Origin: Paenibacillus sp. N3.4
Lineage (GTDB): Bacteria; Bacillota; Bacilli; Paenibacillales; NBRC-103111
NCBI RefSeq assembly: GCF_008017805.1
Contig: NZ_VRTT01000017.1
Coordinates: 47,548-111,547 of the forward strand
Reading direction: 5' to 3'
Length of the DNA stretch: 64,000 bases
Under the pieces are notes generated by a model, which was given only the letters and a program-made list of their open reading frames with translations, was not told the origin of the DNA and ran no database searches. Numbering within the stretch: the stretch's first letter is position 1; each line of letters starts with the position of its first letter. Positions 18,771 to 29,400 of this stretch are shown piece by piece. Made by a program: the position numbers and the translations under genes.

Positions 18771-21313
18771 ATGGAAACAAGGATATCGACCCCCAAATGG
18801 TTTAAGGTTGCCCTGAGTGTGGCAATGACAGGAACTTTAGTATTTCCTATGATAGCAGCCAAGCCTGTCTATGCAGATCGAGGAATTGTTGATCTGTGGA
18901 AGTCGATCAAACCGCTAACAACTATTGCAAGCGCCATGAATACAGGGGCCCACCCGGATGACGAGCACAGTGCAACTCTGGCCTATCTTTCCTTAGGAAA
19001 AGGTGTCAATACCTTCAGCGTTATTGCTAATCGTGGGGAAGGCGGGCAAAATGAAATTGGCAGCGAATTGGGGAACGCCTTAGGGATGATCAGAACTCGC
19101 GAATTGCAAGAAGCCTCGAAAATTACCAATGTTACTTTAGGCATGCTGAGTGAAAAAATCGATGACGCAATTTTTGACTTCGGATTTTCCAAAAGTCCAG
19201 ATGAAACATTGACAAAGTGGGGGGATTCCGTCGTATACGAAAGATTAATTCGTAAAATACGTGAAATGCGTCCCGACGTCATCATTCCTGCATTCTTAAA
19301 CGAGGAATCTACGCACGGGCATCATAGAGCCATCAACGTCATTACCGTTCGCGCGTTTAAGGACGCGGCCGATCCGAATATATTTCCTGAACATCTCAAA
19401 AAGGATCTGCAGCCTTGGCAAGTAAAGAAGCTGTATCTGCCGGCTGACAATAAAGATTACAATGTTCTCGTTCCTACCGGCGATTACGATGAAATCTATG
19501 GGGCTTCTTACGTGCAGCTTGGGGAAGAATCCCGGTTTATGCATAAGAGCCAAGGTATGGGGAGGCTTGTTGATGAAGGTCCTTCAGGCAGCTACTACAA
19601 GCTGGGAGCAACAGCTACTACTGCAAATCCGCGGATAAAGAAAAGGATTTCTTTGATGGCATAGCTTATTCGTTCGAAGATTTGGCCAAAGAGGTCGAAA
19701 CGAAGGGCAAGGATAACAAAGTTATTAAAGATTTAAGATCCCTTCACAAAGATGCGGATGAAGTGATTGCAGCATATCCTAATTTTGCTAAAGTGGCACG
19801 TGGAGTGCATGGAATGAAAGCAGATCTGCAAACAGCTTTAACGGATGTAACTGCATCTGATTTGCAAAAAGCAACAAAAGAGGACCTCTTATATCGCCTT
19901 CATGTCAAAGAAGAGCAGCTGAATAAAGCCAGTATGGAAGCTGCCTCTGTAGTTGCTAAAGTTAAACCTGCTACTGGTGAATTAGTAGCGGGCCAGACTA
20001 CGAAGGTGGTTGTTACTGCCTATAGCGGTGGTTCAGTGGAATTGAACAAAATAAATATGAATCTGAATGTACCAGAAGGCTGGACGGCGAAACCAACGGG
20101 TGCAACAAGCTTTGAGCAATTAAGGTACAATCAGACGGTTTCGACAACTTATGATGTGACAATACCTAAAAATGCAGCAGAGTTTAAGCCTTATGATGTT
20201 TCAATTCTAAGTGCAAATGTTACATACGAAGCTTTTGGTACGTCAACTAAGCTCAAAGTAGTCCCACAAACGGCGGTTGCAATTCTTCCTGCGTATTCGA
20301 TGTCCTTAAGTCCGAGCGCAACCGTATTGAATACATTGAAAAGCGATGAACCCGTTCCGGTGAAGGTGACGGTTCGCAATTATACACCGGATGCATCTAA
20401 AGCGTCGATTTCATTGAATGTACCGGAAGGATGGTCGGTTGAGCCTGCAGTAGAAGAGTTAAGCTTCGCATCTAAGGGCGAGACAAAGTCTGTATCGTTC
20501 TCGGTAAAAGCCTCTTCGAAAGTAGCGGTAGGTAAATACACGGTATCGGCGGTAGCTAAGAACGGGGATATCGTAAGCACTGAAGGAGCTCAAGTCATTG
20601 AATATCCGCACATCGGAAAAACATACCTGATTCAACCTGCGGAACTCAAAATCCAGGCTTTCGATCTAACTATTCCTAAAAACCTGAAAGTGGGTTATGT
20701 TTCCAGTGGATTTGACAACATTGATCAGTATTTACGTCAATTGGGCATTGATGTTGTTAAACTGGAAGCAAAAGATATACAATTTGGAGATTTATCCCAA
20801 TACGATACTATTGTGCTCGGTATACGCGCTTATGCTTTCCGTCCGGAGTTAATCCCAAGCAACCAAAGATTGCTTAACTATGTAGAAAATGGCGGGAACC
20901 TTGTAGTTCAATATCACAAGCCGGAAGACAAGTGGACTCCGAATCTGGCTCCATTCCCTATCAAGATTGGAGAACCGCTCATTAAATGGCGTGTAACGGA
21001 TGAAAATTCAAAAGTCACCGTGTTGGCTCCAGATAGTCCTATGTTCAATTACCCTAACAAGATTACGGCTGAAGATTGGGATGGCTGGATTCAAGACCGC
21101 TCTGCGTACAATCCTGCCCAATGGGGCAAGGAGTATACAGAACTTATTTCTAACGGTGATCCAGGTGAAAAAGAATTTACAGGTACTTTCTTAACAGCAC
21201 CTTATGGTAAAGGAATATATACCTACAGTTCGTTGGTTTGGTATCGCGAAATTCCAAATCTTGTTCCTGGCTCCATCAGGTTGTTCGTCAATATGATTAG
21301 TCAAAAGCAGTAG
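18771..21313 (+). CDS. exported PIG-L deacetylase with NEW3-like domains, one frameshift
   Basis: Two abutting frames encode one protein of about 847 residues. The N-terminal part (18771-19664) has a signal peptide ending near VYADRG and the zinc-binding motif GAHPDDEHS (His61, Asp64), with STHGHHRA supplying the later histidine. These are the hallmarks of PIG-L/MshB-type N-acetylglucosamine deacetylases. The frame then slips near 19630. The alternative frame, SADKEKDFFDGIAYSFEDLAKE, joins directly to the second part (19682-21313), which has an alpha-helical linker and two beta-sandwich segments resembling NEW3 domains (VPEGWTAKP, VPEGWSVEP). A C-terminal domain with a GxxYxYSSLVWYREIP-like end follows. 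A single-base error or mutation explains the break. It likely removes N-acetyl groups from GlcNAc-containing compounds outside the cell. Confidence 0.85.
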
Positions 21314-21321
21314 CCAAGTCT

Positions 21322-21350
21322 TTTAGAGGACCCTCTAAGGGTCCTCTAAA
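21322..21350 (+). terminator. perfect hairpin between PIG-L and creatininase genes
   Basis: A 13-bp perfect stem TTTAGAGGACCCT / AGGGTCCTCTAAA has a 3-base loop and TTTACC after it. It is a terminator or an mRNA-processing hairpin separating the extracellular from the cytoplasmic part of the cluster. Confidence 0.75.
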
Positions 21351-21375
21351 TTTACCTAGATGGGGGATTTAGGGT

Positions 21376-22158
21376 ATGAATGTAATAAACGTTCACGGGC
21401 GAGATATCGACAAGCTTGTGGGTGAGATTCAATTTGCGGTGGTTCCTTTAGGTTCTGTGGAATACCACGGTCCACACTCCCCATTGGGGACGGATGTTAT
21501 TTTGGCAAATGGTTTTGCAGAACGGATTGATCCTGTACTCAGGCCCTTAATATATCCTACAATTGCGTTCACTGCTTGTCCCGGAAAAACCCAAGACTAT
21601 TCAGGTACGGTTTCTGTTCGTCCATCTGTCTTTATTGACTATTTGTCAGACATCGTAGAGGGGATTTGTCAGTTGGGTATACGGAATATCGTTTTGTTAA
21701 ATGCCCATGATGCCAATATAGGTCCTTCCCGAACGGTTGCAGAGGCGGTTACTGGCAAATATAGAGATGCAAGCTTTCTTTTAATCAATTGGTGGCAGAT
21801 GGCAACCATTCAATTTTCGGAGCAAGTGGGTATTTTTCAAGGAACAACGGGGAGAGGGCACGGTGGTCCCTACGAAATGTCTGCCGTAAAAGCCTTTTGT
21901 CCAGAATTGGTTTCCGTACAGGAATCAGATTTGGAGTTAGAATCATGCCCTCCTTTATCTTCCTTGCCTTATGTATTGGTGGAAGGGACGCCGGACAATT
22001 GGGATGGCTATACAGGGAGGATTCAGCAGACTTCTCTGGAGGCGGGGCATTTCATTGTGGAAGAAGCCGTAAAAAATATGAATCTTTTAATAAAAAATTG
22101 GCTTGAAATGAGAAAAGGGAAAAACGGAGAGGATGATAGACAGCATGGGATATCGTGA
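21376..22158 (+). CDS. creatininase-family amidohydrolase
   Basis: A 260-residue cytoplasmic metal-dependent amidohydrolase of the creatininase superfamily. The metal-binding motifs are present: PLGSVEYHGPH (Glu and His), GTDVILA (Asp), NAHDAN (His) and GGPYEMSAV (Glu). Family members open cyclic amides or cleave formamides and peptides (creatininase, FAPy deformylase, MftE), so the reaction is probably amide hydrolysis, but the substrate is unknown. It overlaps the next gene by about 14 bp, so the two are translationally coupled. Placement among deacetylases and a sugar kinase suggests removal of an amide-linked group from the imported conjugate. Confidence 0.87.
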   Translation: MNVINVHGRDIDKLVGEIQFAVVPLGSVEYHGPHSPLGTDVILANGFAERIDPVLRPLIYPTIAFTACPGKTQDYSGTVSVRPSVFIDYLSDIVEGICQLGIRNIVLLNAHDANIGPSRTVAEAVTGKYRDASFLLINWWQMATIQFSEQVGIFQGTTGRGHGGPYEMSAVKAFCPELVSVQESDLELESCPPLSSLPYVLVEGTPDNWDGYTGRIQQTSLEAGHFIVEEAVKNMNLLIKNWLEMRKGKNGEDDRQHGIS

Positions 22159-23653
22159 AAATTTGATGAGTTCGGAAGGAACCTCCTTTCCCGGCAAAAC
22201 CTACACAGAAGTCGTATTGGAGCCCGCATTCAATGAGGCGAAGGAACATTTATTAGGCCCTATGATGGCAATCAATAAGGCTCATTTAATCATGCTGGTG
22301 GAACAAGGTTTAATAACTGAAGAGGATGCCAAGCAAATAGCTAAAGCGATCCTAGGGATAAATCTGGAGGATTTGCGTAGTTCCAGCTATACAGGACAAT
22401 TTGAGGACCTATTCTTTCAAGTAGAACATCATATGCTAGAACTTGCAGGTGATGTTGCCGGTAATTTACATCTGGCTAGAAGCCGAAATGACATGGGGAT
22501 TTCTATCTATCGGATGGTATTGAGAGAGAAGCTATTAACTACTCTTTCGTCTGCCCTTTATTTAAAGGAACACCTGCTATTGTTTGCTGAGGATCATGTG
22601 GAGACGTTGATGATTGGATATACCCATACGCAACAAGCCCAGCCTACGACAATGGCTCATTATATAATGGCAGTAGTAGACTCCTTAAATAGGGATATTC
22701 GACGTATGATAGCGGCCTACAATAATTGTAATCGAAGCAGCATGGGCGCTGCGGCGCTGACGACATCGGGTTTTGCCGTTAGCCGTGAAAAAATGATGGA
22801 GTTGTTGGCATTTGATGAGCTTATCGAGAATTCGTATGATGCGATAGGGGGAGCCGATTATCTGGGTGAAGTGGCTACGACTATTCAACTGTCTGCCATT
22901 AATTTAGGACGGGTTGTACAGGATTTTTTATTATGGTGTACGCAAGAATTTGCTGTATTAAAGGTAGCAGCTCCTTACGTTCAGATCAGCTCTATTATGC
23001 CTCAAAAAAGGAACCCTGTTTCATTAGAGCATATGCGTGCGTTATTATCTAGCTGCGTAGGAAATACCAACACTGTTTTGACGATGATCCATAATACGCC
23101 ATTTGGGGATATTGTAGATACCGAAGACGATATGCAGCCGTATGCATGGAAGAGTATGGAAATTATGGATAAAATGTATCGTCTGTTAGCTGCGGTCATC
23201 GGAACGATGGAAGTAAACAAAGAAGCTCTCCTCGAGCGTACAAAGAAAAGCTTTGCAACCATTACGGAGCTTGCGGATACATTAGTAAGAACGGATGATT
23301 TATCTTTTAGAAAGGCACATCATATTGTCAGTGGGGTTGTCAAAAAGGCGATTTCCGAAGGACTGTCTGCCAATGAGATTACCTTGCCTTTAGTTAATGA
23401 AATTGCTCAGCAAGTTATTGCACGGGATGTAACTTTACAGGAGGATATGCTTCGTAAGGCACTGGATCCTGTTCATTTTGTTACGATTCGTTCTTTACCT
23501 GGGGGGCCGAGTCCTATAGAAATGAAGCGAATGATTGAAGACCGGAATAAACAGCGAGCGTCTCATCTTCAATGGCTGCAAAAAGCTCGTGAGAAGAATC
23601 AACATGCTCTTGAACATTTAGATAAAGTGATTCATGAGTGGGGCGATGTCTGA
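22145..23653 (+). CDS. argininosuccinate lyase-like enzyme
   Basis: About 502 residues from the aspartase/fumarase superfamily, closest in layout to ArgH: GNLHLARSRNDM, MIGYTHTQQAQPTTMAHY, and the signature loop SSIMPQKRNPVSLEHM with the catalytic serine. These enzymes cleave a C-N bond by beta-elimination, releasing fumarate from an N-succinyl adduct. No arginine-biosynthesis neighbours are present and it overlaps a creatininase gene and a sugar-kinase gene, so a catabolic succinyl- or malyl-type substrate is more likely than argininosuccinate. ATG 22145 is preferred over 22133 because the latter touches the GGAGAGG site. Its stop overlaps the kinase start (TGATG). Confidence 0.85.
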   Translation: MGYRENLMSSEGTSFPGKTYTEVVLEPAFNEAKEHLLGPMMAINKAHLIMLVEQGLITEEDAKQIAKAILGINLEDLRSSSYTGQFEDLFFQVEHHMLELAGDVAGNLHLARSRNDMGISIYRMVLREKLLTTLSSALYLKEHLLLFAEDHVETLMIGYTHTQQAQPTTMAHYIMAVVDSLNRDIRRMIAAYNNCNRSSMGAAALTTSGFAVSREKMMELLAFDELIENSYDAIGGADYLGEVATTIQLSAINLGRVVQDFLLWCTQEFAVLKVAAPYVQISSIMPQKRNPVSLEHMRALLSSCVGNTNTVLTMIHNTPFGDIVDTEDDMQPYAWKSMEIMDKMYRLLAAVIGTMEVNKEALLERTKKSFATITELADTLVRTDDLSFRKAHHIVSGVVKKAISEGLSANEITLPLVNEIAQQVIARDVTLQEDMLRKALDPVHFVTIRSLPGGPSPIEMKRMIEDRNKQRASHLQWLQKAREKNQHALEHLDKVIHEWGDV

Positions 23654-24633
23654 TGGAAACCCTTAAAATTCCTTTACTTGCAATTGATGGTGGAGGCACC
23701 AAATGCTTTGCTGTATTCATGGATTTAGAGGGCAATATGCTAGGGCAAGGAAAAGGCGGTTCATGTAACTATCAAGGAATTGGCAGGGACGCAGCTGTAA
23801 GGGAATTAATTCATGGAATTCAAGAGGCGATTGTGGATTTAGGGCGAGATTCTGAAGATTTCACGAAGTATTCGAACATTGAAATTGAGTGCGCCGTGTT
23901 TGGTCTTGCGGGATTGGATACTGCTTATGATCGGCAAATTATTATGGGCTTGGTGAGCGAGGTTCTAGAGTACTTGCATATTCAAGTGCAGCATTTAGTT
24001 GTGGATAATGACGGATTTGCCGCATTATTAGGGGCAACTGCTGGAGAACCCGGTATACTCGTCATTGCCGGAACTGGGTCTATCGTGTTCGGCATCAATG
24101 GGCAGGGTGAAACAACGAGATCTGGTGGATGGGGACATCGGGTCGGTGATGAGGGAAGCGGCTATTGGATAGGCAAGCAAGCGGTGATGGCTATCCTTAA
24201 GGCATATGACGGAAGAAGTGAAGCCACAAGAATGGGGGAGTGGATATTTCCCCACTTGGGTATGAACAATGAGGAAGAATTATTTAATTGGATATATAGT
24301 TCTGATTATTCTGTGGAGAAATTAAGCGAACTCTCTCGTTTAGTGAGCTTGGCCGCATTGGAGGGAGATAACGTAGCGGAAACTATCCTTACTGCTGCCG
24401 GTCATGAATTATTTCTCTGTGTCCGTGCAGTAATAAAACAATTGAAGTTTGAAGATAAACCTTTTAAAATAATCTTACAGGGTGGCGTCTTGCAAAACGA
24501 AGACCTTGTTGGTGATACGTTAGTCCAAAAACTTATCGAACTTACCCCGTTGGTTCAATTGGAAACAGCAAAGAAAGAACCTATTTACGGAGTAATGGCA
24601 ATGGGAATATCCTATCTCAAATCAACTGTTTAG
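23653..24633 (+). CDS. N-acetylglucosamine kinase-like ATPase (BadF/BadG/BcrA/BcrD family)
   Basis: A 326-residue ASKHA-fold kinase. The phosphate-1 loop AIDGGGTKCFAVFMD, DNDGFAALLGA, the adenosine-side AGTGSIVFGI and GGWGHRVGDEGSGYWIG are the pattern of eukaryotic-type GlcNAc kinase (NAGK) and its bacterial relatives. It probably phosphorylates an amino sugar or N-acetyl amino sugar released by the other enzymes. Start ATG 23653 overlaps the preceding stop codon, giving tight translational coupling. Confidence 0.86.
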   Translation: METLKIPLLAIDGGGTKCFAVFMDLEGNMLGQGKGGSCNYQGIGRDAAVRELIHGIQEAIVDLGRDSEDFTKYSNIEIECAVFGLAGLDTAYDRQIIMGLVSEVLEYLHIQVQHLVVDNDGFAALLGATAGEPGILVIAGTGSIVFGINGQGETTRSGGWGHRVGDEGSGYWIGKQAVMAILKAYDGRSEATRMGEWIFPHLGMNNEEELFNWIYSSDYSVEKLSELSRLVSLAALEGDNVAETILTAAGHELFLCVRAVIKQLKFEDKPFKIILQGGVLQNEDLVGDTLVQKLIELTPLVQLETAKKEPIYGVMAMGISYLKSTV

Positions 24634-24671
24634 GCCTTCGGTAGAAATTGAAGGAAAGGTGTTGAGGGTGA

Positions 24672-25415
24672 CTGAAGAAGAAAATATTATTCGTATTTGC
24701 CCATCCTGACGATGAATCATTTGCCGCGGGTGGAACCATAGCTAAGCTTCACCACCTTGGACATGAGGTCTCTCTGGTTTGTGCTACTTCGGGATGTAAG
24801 GGAAGATCTGGAGAGTTTCAATTCAACTCCCGAGAGCAACTGATCATGCATCGTGAAGAAGAATTACGGGAAGCTAGTTCAATTCTGAGAATTTCTAATT
24901 TAATTTTATATCGTTTTGCTGATGGGACTTTAATTGAACAGGACATTGATTTGTTAGCGAATAGAATCAAAATGACGATTTTAGACCTAAAGCCTGATGT
25001 GATCCTGACGTTCCCTCCGGATGGGGTAACTGGACACCCTGATCATATTGCGATTTCACGGGCTACAGAAAAGGCTGTCATTTCCGCGGAAGATGAGTAT
25101 CCTTCATCTCAACTTCCAAAGTTTTTTTATACGTCTATTCCTCACTATTACGACCATTGCCAGGACTCGGGGCCCCAAAATAGATGCCTCATCACAGGTA
25201 AAGTAGATATTAGCGATTACCGAATCCACAAGGGGCAGGCTTTACAAGCACATAAGAGTCAGGTGTACTCGTTAAATCGGGCCTACCCTGGCGTCATGCA
25301 GGCAGACTTCACAGTAATCGGTAACTATGAGTACTACACATTGGTCCGTGCCAATGGGCAAGCTATACAGTCGACAACGGCTCTTAATGAACTACCGACA
25401 ATAGATTTAGTATAA
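24672..25415 (+). CDS. cytoplasmic PIG-L family deacetylase (CTG or altered start)
   Basis: About 247 residues without signal peptide. The metal motif VFAHPDDESFAAGG begins at about residue 8, and the second motif PDGVTGHPDHIAIS is present. Both are diagnostic of PIG-L/BshB/MshB deacetylases. The frame is blocked by TGA at 24669, directly followed by CTG AAG AAG AAA, so the only start that keeps the AHPDDE motif is CTG 24672 (or a start codon changed by mutation or error); the first ATG at 24846 would delete the active site. GAGG lies 4 bp upstream. It likely deacetylates an N-acetylglucosamine-containing intermediate in the cytoplasm, complementing the exported PIG-L protein. Confidence 0.8.
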   Translation: MKKKILFVFAHPDDESFAAGGTIAKLHHLGHEVSLVCATSGCKGRSGEFQFNSREQLIMHREEELREASSILRISNLILYRFADGTLIEQDIDLLANRIKMTILDLKPDVILTFPPDGVTGHPDHIAISRATEKAVISAEDEYPSSQLPKFFYTSIPHYYDHCQDSGPQNRCLITGKVDISDYRIHKGQALQAHKSQVYSLNRAYPGVMQADFTVIGNYEYYTLVRANGQAIQSTTALNELPTIDLV

Positions 25416-25559
25416 AGGTTATCTTGTGTTTGTAGACCTAGAGCTTGGGTGTTATATGAGACAAACGAAACTAGTCCCACTTGAGATTTGAATAGCATTG
25501 CATCTTAATCATACAAGGATAATCCTTTTTTTAAAAGACAATATATAGAATAAAACCCA

Positions 25560-25604
25560 CTAAGTAGCCTGAGTCAAGTGTTCCACTGGACTGAGGCTAC
25601 TTAG
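25560..25604 (+). terminator. terminator of the 13.4-25.4 kb operon
   Basis: The stem CTAAGTAGCCT / AGGCTACTTAG is extended by an inner GAGTC/GGACT pairing. It is followed by CATTCATTG with only a weak T-rich tail. Confidence 0.65.
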
Positions 25605-25654
25605 CATTCATTGTCTATGCAAGTTTCTTTCCGTAACATACTTCTTCTTTATCT

Positions 25655-25905
25655 TGTAGTGTTGTAGAGGAAAATTACGTTGCTTCGTGTTCATATCGTC
25701 AAAAAATTCGACAACACCGGAGAAGATCTGGAGGATTTGATCTCGATCGGAACGATCGGATTGATTAAAGCCATCGAATCATTCTCGCCGAACAAAGGGA
25801 CGAAGCTTGCAACTTTCGCTGCTCGTTGTATCGAGAATGAGATACTTATGCATCTCCGTTCATTGAAGAAAACGCGCAAAGATGTGTCTCTGCATGATCC
25901 CATTT
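25655..25905 (+). pseudogene. truncated sporulation sigma-K copy 2
   Basis: The frame encodes [20 protein letters not shown], then [20 protein letters not shown] and [12 protein letters not shown], matching SigK region 2 and nearly identical to the fragment at 8727. It has the same left boundary (a degenerate VEENLRL stretch), but ends abruptly after HDPI, where the sequence changes to unrelated DNA. Regions 3 and 4 are absent. It cannot function as a sigma factor. Confidence 0.83.
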
Positions 25906-26024
25906 CTGTTCCTTCAAAGTCCTGGGCTCAAAAAGCTGTTTCCTGCTCTTACCGATGTGGATGCCATGAATAAACTGTAGGATATTATACTGGAAATGGT
26001 ACGCATAAACACTAAGAATCCATT

Positions 26025-26188
26025 TCAGTCATGGGAGGCTCATCTTCCAAGTGAAGTTAGGGTCTTCAGGCATTTCTCCGAAAGATTGGATGAAGAGAAC
26101 TTGAGCTCTTAATAATTTTTCATAAAATTGAATGGCTTCCTTTGCATTTCCGTTCATCATCAAGTAGGGGGGGCAAACGCAATGTCAT
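26025..26188 (-). pseudogene. fragment of a PhnB/YjdN-like VOC-family protein
   Basis: On the - strand, MTLRL is followed in another frame by MNGNAKEAIQFYEKLLRAQ and QSFGEMPEDPNF, the N-terminal third of PhnB-like glyoxalase-fold proteins. A G-tract (7 G) at the frame change suggests a slippage mutation. The rest of the gene is missing. AGGAGCTG lies before the ATG. Confidence 0.65.
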
Positions 26189-26278
26189 TATTAACAGCTC
26201 CTTTTTAAATAATATTATTTCCACTAATATCGAATAACAAATTTGTTCACCTTCATCTCACAATAAAATAATGACGTT

Positions 26279-26315
26279 AAAGCCGGTTAGATTGAACAAA
26301 ATCTAGCCGGCTTTT
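26279..26315 (+). terminator. strong bidirectional terminator
   Basis: The stem AAAGCCGGTTAGATT / AATCTAGCCGGCTTT with one mismatch is followed by TTTTT. It separates the sigK/VOC remnants from the surface-protein genes. Confidence 0.85.
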
Positions 26316-26452
26316 TCATGCTTGTTATTGCCTTTTCAATACCATCAACTTCGACAAGCAATAGTTTGTGAGTATTTTGAGAGAACAGTTTTGTAGAATA
26401 GTATCAGAATCGCGCATTTATTGTCGCAGAACTTGAATAGACAGGAGGTTAC

Positions 26453-29400
26453 ATGTTGAAAAAGAGTAAAATTACTGCCGGAAACCCGGACTTTCATACG
26501 GTGTGGATGACAATTCGGCAAATATTTCGCGTTTCGGGCGGGATGGCGAAGCTGATTGCTTGCGGTTTGCTCATCTTGCTGCTGTTTGCGGAAACAATTC
26601 CCGCGCGCGCCGCCGCCGATCCCTTGGATCAATGGAATGTGAGGAGTCCGCTGCCCACCGGAATTGATGCCAAATCGATAAGCTTCGGGAACAATGTGTT
26701 CGTTGCTGTTGGGGACGGGAAAATCAGAAGATCTGTTGACGGTATCACTTGGTCGGTGACGGATGATGGCGGTCAGTATTTCCAAACGATTACGTTTGGA
26801 AATGGGTTCTTTGTAGCCGGAGGGAATAGCGGCGTGATCAAAACGTCGACCGACGGTATCACCTGGACACTTACCAACAGCAATTCGCTCACACAGACAA
26901 CGATTAGCGCGGTGTCCTACCTGAACGGGAAATACATCGCTCAGGTGTATTGGGTAACTTACATTCTTACATCCGATGACGGCAAAACTTGGACAAAATC
27001 CGCTGGAACCGTAACGACTTTTATGCACGGCAACGCGTTCGCATATGCCAATGGCAACTATGTCAATGTCGGCTATAATTCATTTTCGTACTCTTCCAAC
27101 CTGACGAATTGGACGCAAGACTACTTTGGAGACTCAATAATCATGTATGGCGCAGCTTCCAACGGCAGTATAATTGCGGCGGTAGGAGACAGAGGGAACA
27201 TCAAAACTTCCAGCAATGGGACCAACTGGACGGTTCGAATGTCGGGTACAACGGAAGCATTGCGCAGCGTCGTTTATGCAGGAAATCAATTTGTTGCGGT
27301 AGGTAATCAAACCATCGTTACCTCCCCCGACGGTATCACTTGGACGGCGCGCCAGAGCCTGAGTAACGGCATGCGCGATCGTCTATACGGCGTGTCGTAC
27401 GGTAAGGGAGTGTATGTAGCTGTTGGATGGTACGGCGCCATTTTCTCCTCATCCGACGGGGTTAGCTGGATCAGGCGCAATACAGGCCCTACGAGCGATT
27501 TGTACGGAGTAAGCTATGGTGCAGGTAATTTCGTGGGCGTTGGCTATTGCGGCCTCCTAGTTAAGTCTGTTGATGGAAAGAATTGGTCATTCGTCAACTC
27601 CGGAACTAGCAAGTGGCTCAAACGCATCCGGTTCCTCAATAACAATTTCGTGGTGGTTGGAGAAAGCGGAACGATACTGACATCAGGCGATGGCAGCAGT
27701 TGGACGAGCCGCTCGTCCGGAAAGACGGAAGCTCTTTCGGATGTGGCTAACGGAAAGGGCATCTATGCGGCTGTCGGAGACAAAGGGACGATTATCACCT
27801 CAAGCAATTTGAGTGCTTGGACAAGCTCTTCTTCTGGCGTAACGGTGGATTTGATAGGAATAACATACGGAAATAACCAATTCGTTGCGGTTGGAAGAGA
27901 CGGCACGATTCTGACGTCCAGCGATGGAGTTACATGGAGTACGCGAGCGACGGGCCTTCTCCCACAATACAGATATTTTAACGGCGTGACCTATGGCGAC
28001 AGCGGCTATGTGGTTGTAGGGGACGGTCCTACGATTATGACATCCTCTGACGGGAAAACATGGACAAAGCAAAAAAGCGGGATTTCAACGGGTACACTTT
28101 TGGATGTTATTTTTGATAACGGTATGTATGTGGTCTCCGGTATTGATACCTCCAGCATGGACAACGCAAAAGTGCTCACATCTTTAGACGGTGTAACCTG
28201 GAGCAGACGTATCCCCGTAAATAGCGGCATACTTGGATTCTACGGGGTGATCTACGGAAACAACACCTATGTGGCTGTCGGACAAGGCGGAACGATTTAC
28301 CAGAGCAATCCGGTGCCCGCGAACAGTACGATCAGCCCGGCAATGGCGAACTTCGACAAGAAGCCTTCGGCTCAGAGCGACCTCACGATCGCAATGCAGT
28401 TAAACGGCAATACGCTGACCCGGATCGATAACGGCGGCATCGCTTTGGTGCAGGGCATCGATTATACCGTATCCGGCAGCACGGTGGTTGTGAATAAAAG
28501 CTATTTGGCAAATCAACCGGTAGGAACAACGAAGTTGGTCTTCGTCTTTAGTGTCGGCGCGCTGCCCCGGACGCTTACGATCCAAATTAGCAATACGACG
28601 CCGACCATCAGTCCGACCACAGCGAGCTTTGACAAGAAACCGTCGGCCCAATCCGACTTGAATATTACGATGACATTAAACGGAAACACGTTTGCGGGCA
28701 TCTCCAATGGAGGAGTGTCGTTGAATTCCGGAACGGACTATACCGTATCCGGCAGCGTCGTGACGATCAAAAAAAGTTACCTCGCCTTACAGCCGGTCGG
28801 CACGACGTCTCTGCAGTTCAAATTCAACGATGGCGACACCCAGATGCTTACCGTCACTGTTAAAGACAGTACGACCTATAAGGTGATTTACGACGATAAC
28901 GGCAGCACCGAAGGTTCGGTGCCAACAGACAACGGAGCTTATCAGCAAGGAAAGCCGGTTGCCGTATTGGCCAATACAGGAGGCCTTAAGCGTATCGGCT
29001 ACCTATTTAAAGGCTGGAGCGAGAATCAGGATGGAACCGGAACGGTATACGTTCAGGGAGATACGTTTGCAATGGGGAACCAGAACGTTACTCTGTACGC
29101 GGTGTGGGAGCCGCTTTCGACCTATACGGTCAAGTACGATTCTGGCGCCAACGGCTCGCTTGGCGGCGCTGGAACGGAGAACGTTGTCTCCGGCAGCTAT
29201 CCCGTATCCGTTCCATCCATAACGGCGGGAAGCGACTATACGTTTGAGGGCTGGAGCAGCGACGGAGGCGTGACTAAGCTGACCGGCAATCAGGTGATGG
29301 CTGTTAAGGTGACAGGCAATATCGTTTACCGGGCGTATTACCGTTTTGCGGCCGAAGCTTCGACGCCGTCCGACGATACTGCCGATGCCGCCGTCAATTC

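Noticed and set aside
22145..23653. Calling the lyase argH
   Set aside because: No arginine-biosynthesis genes are near and it is translationally coupled to a creatininase and a sugar kinase; only family membership is supported.
8727..25905. Interpretation as a skin-like element splitting sigK
   Set aside because: The two sigK pieces overlap in the same region rather than being complementary, and no serine recombinase gene lies between them.
26345..27028. 227-codon open frame on the - strand
   Set aside because: It is antisense to the signal peptide and first repeats of the dockerin protein and has no motif.
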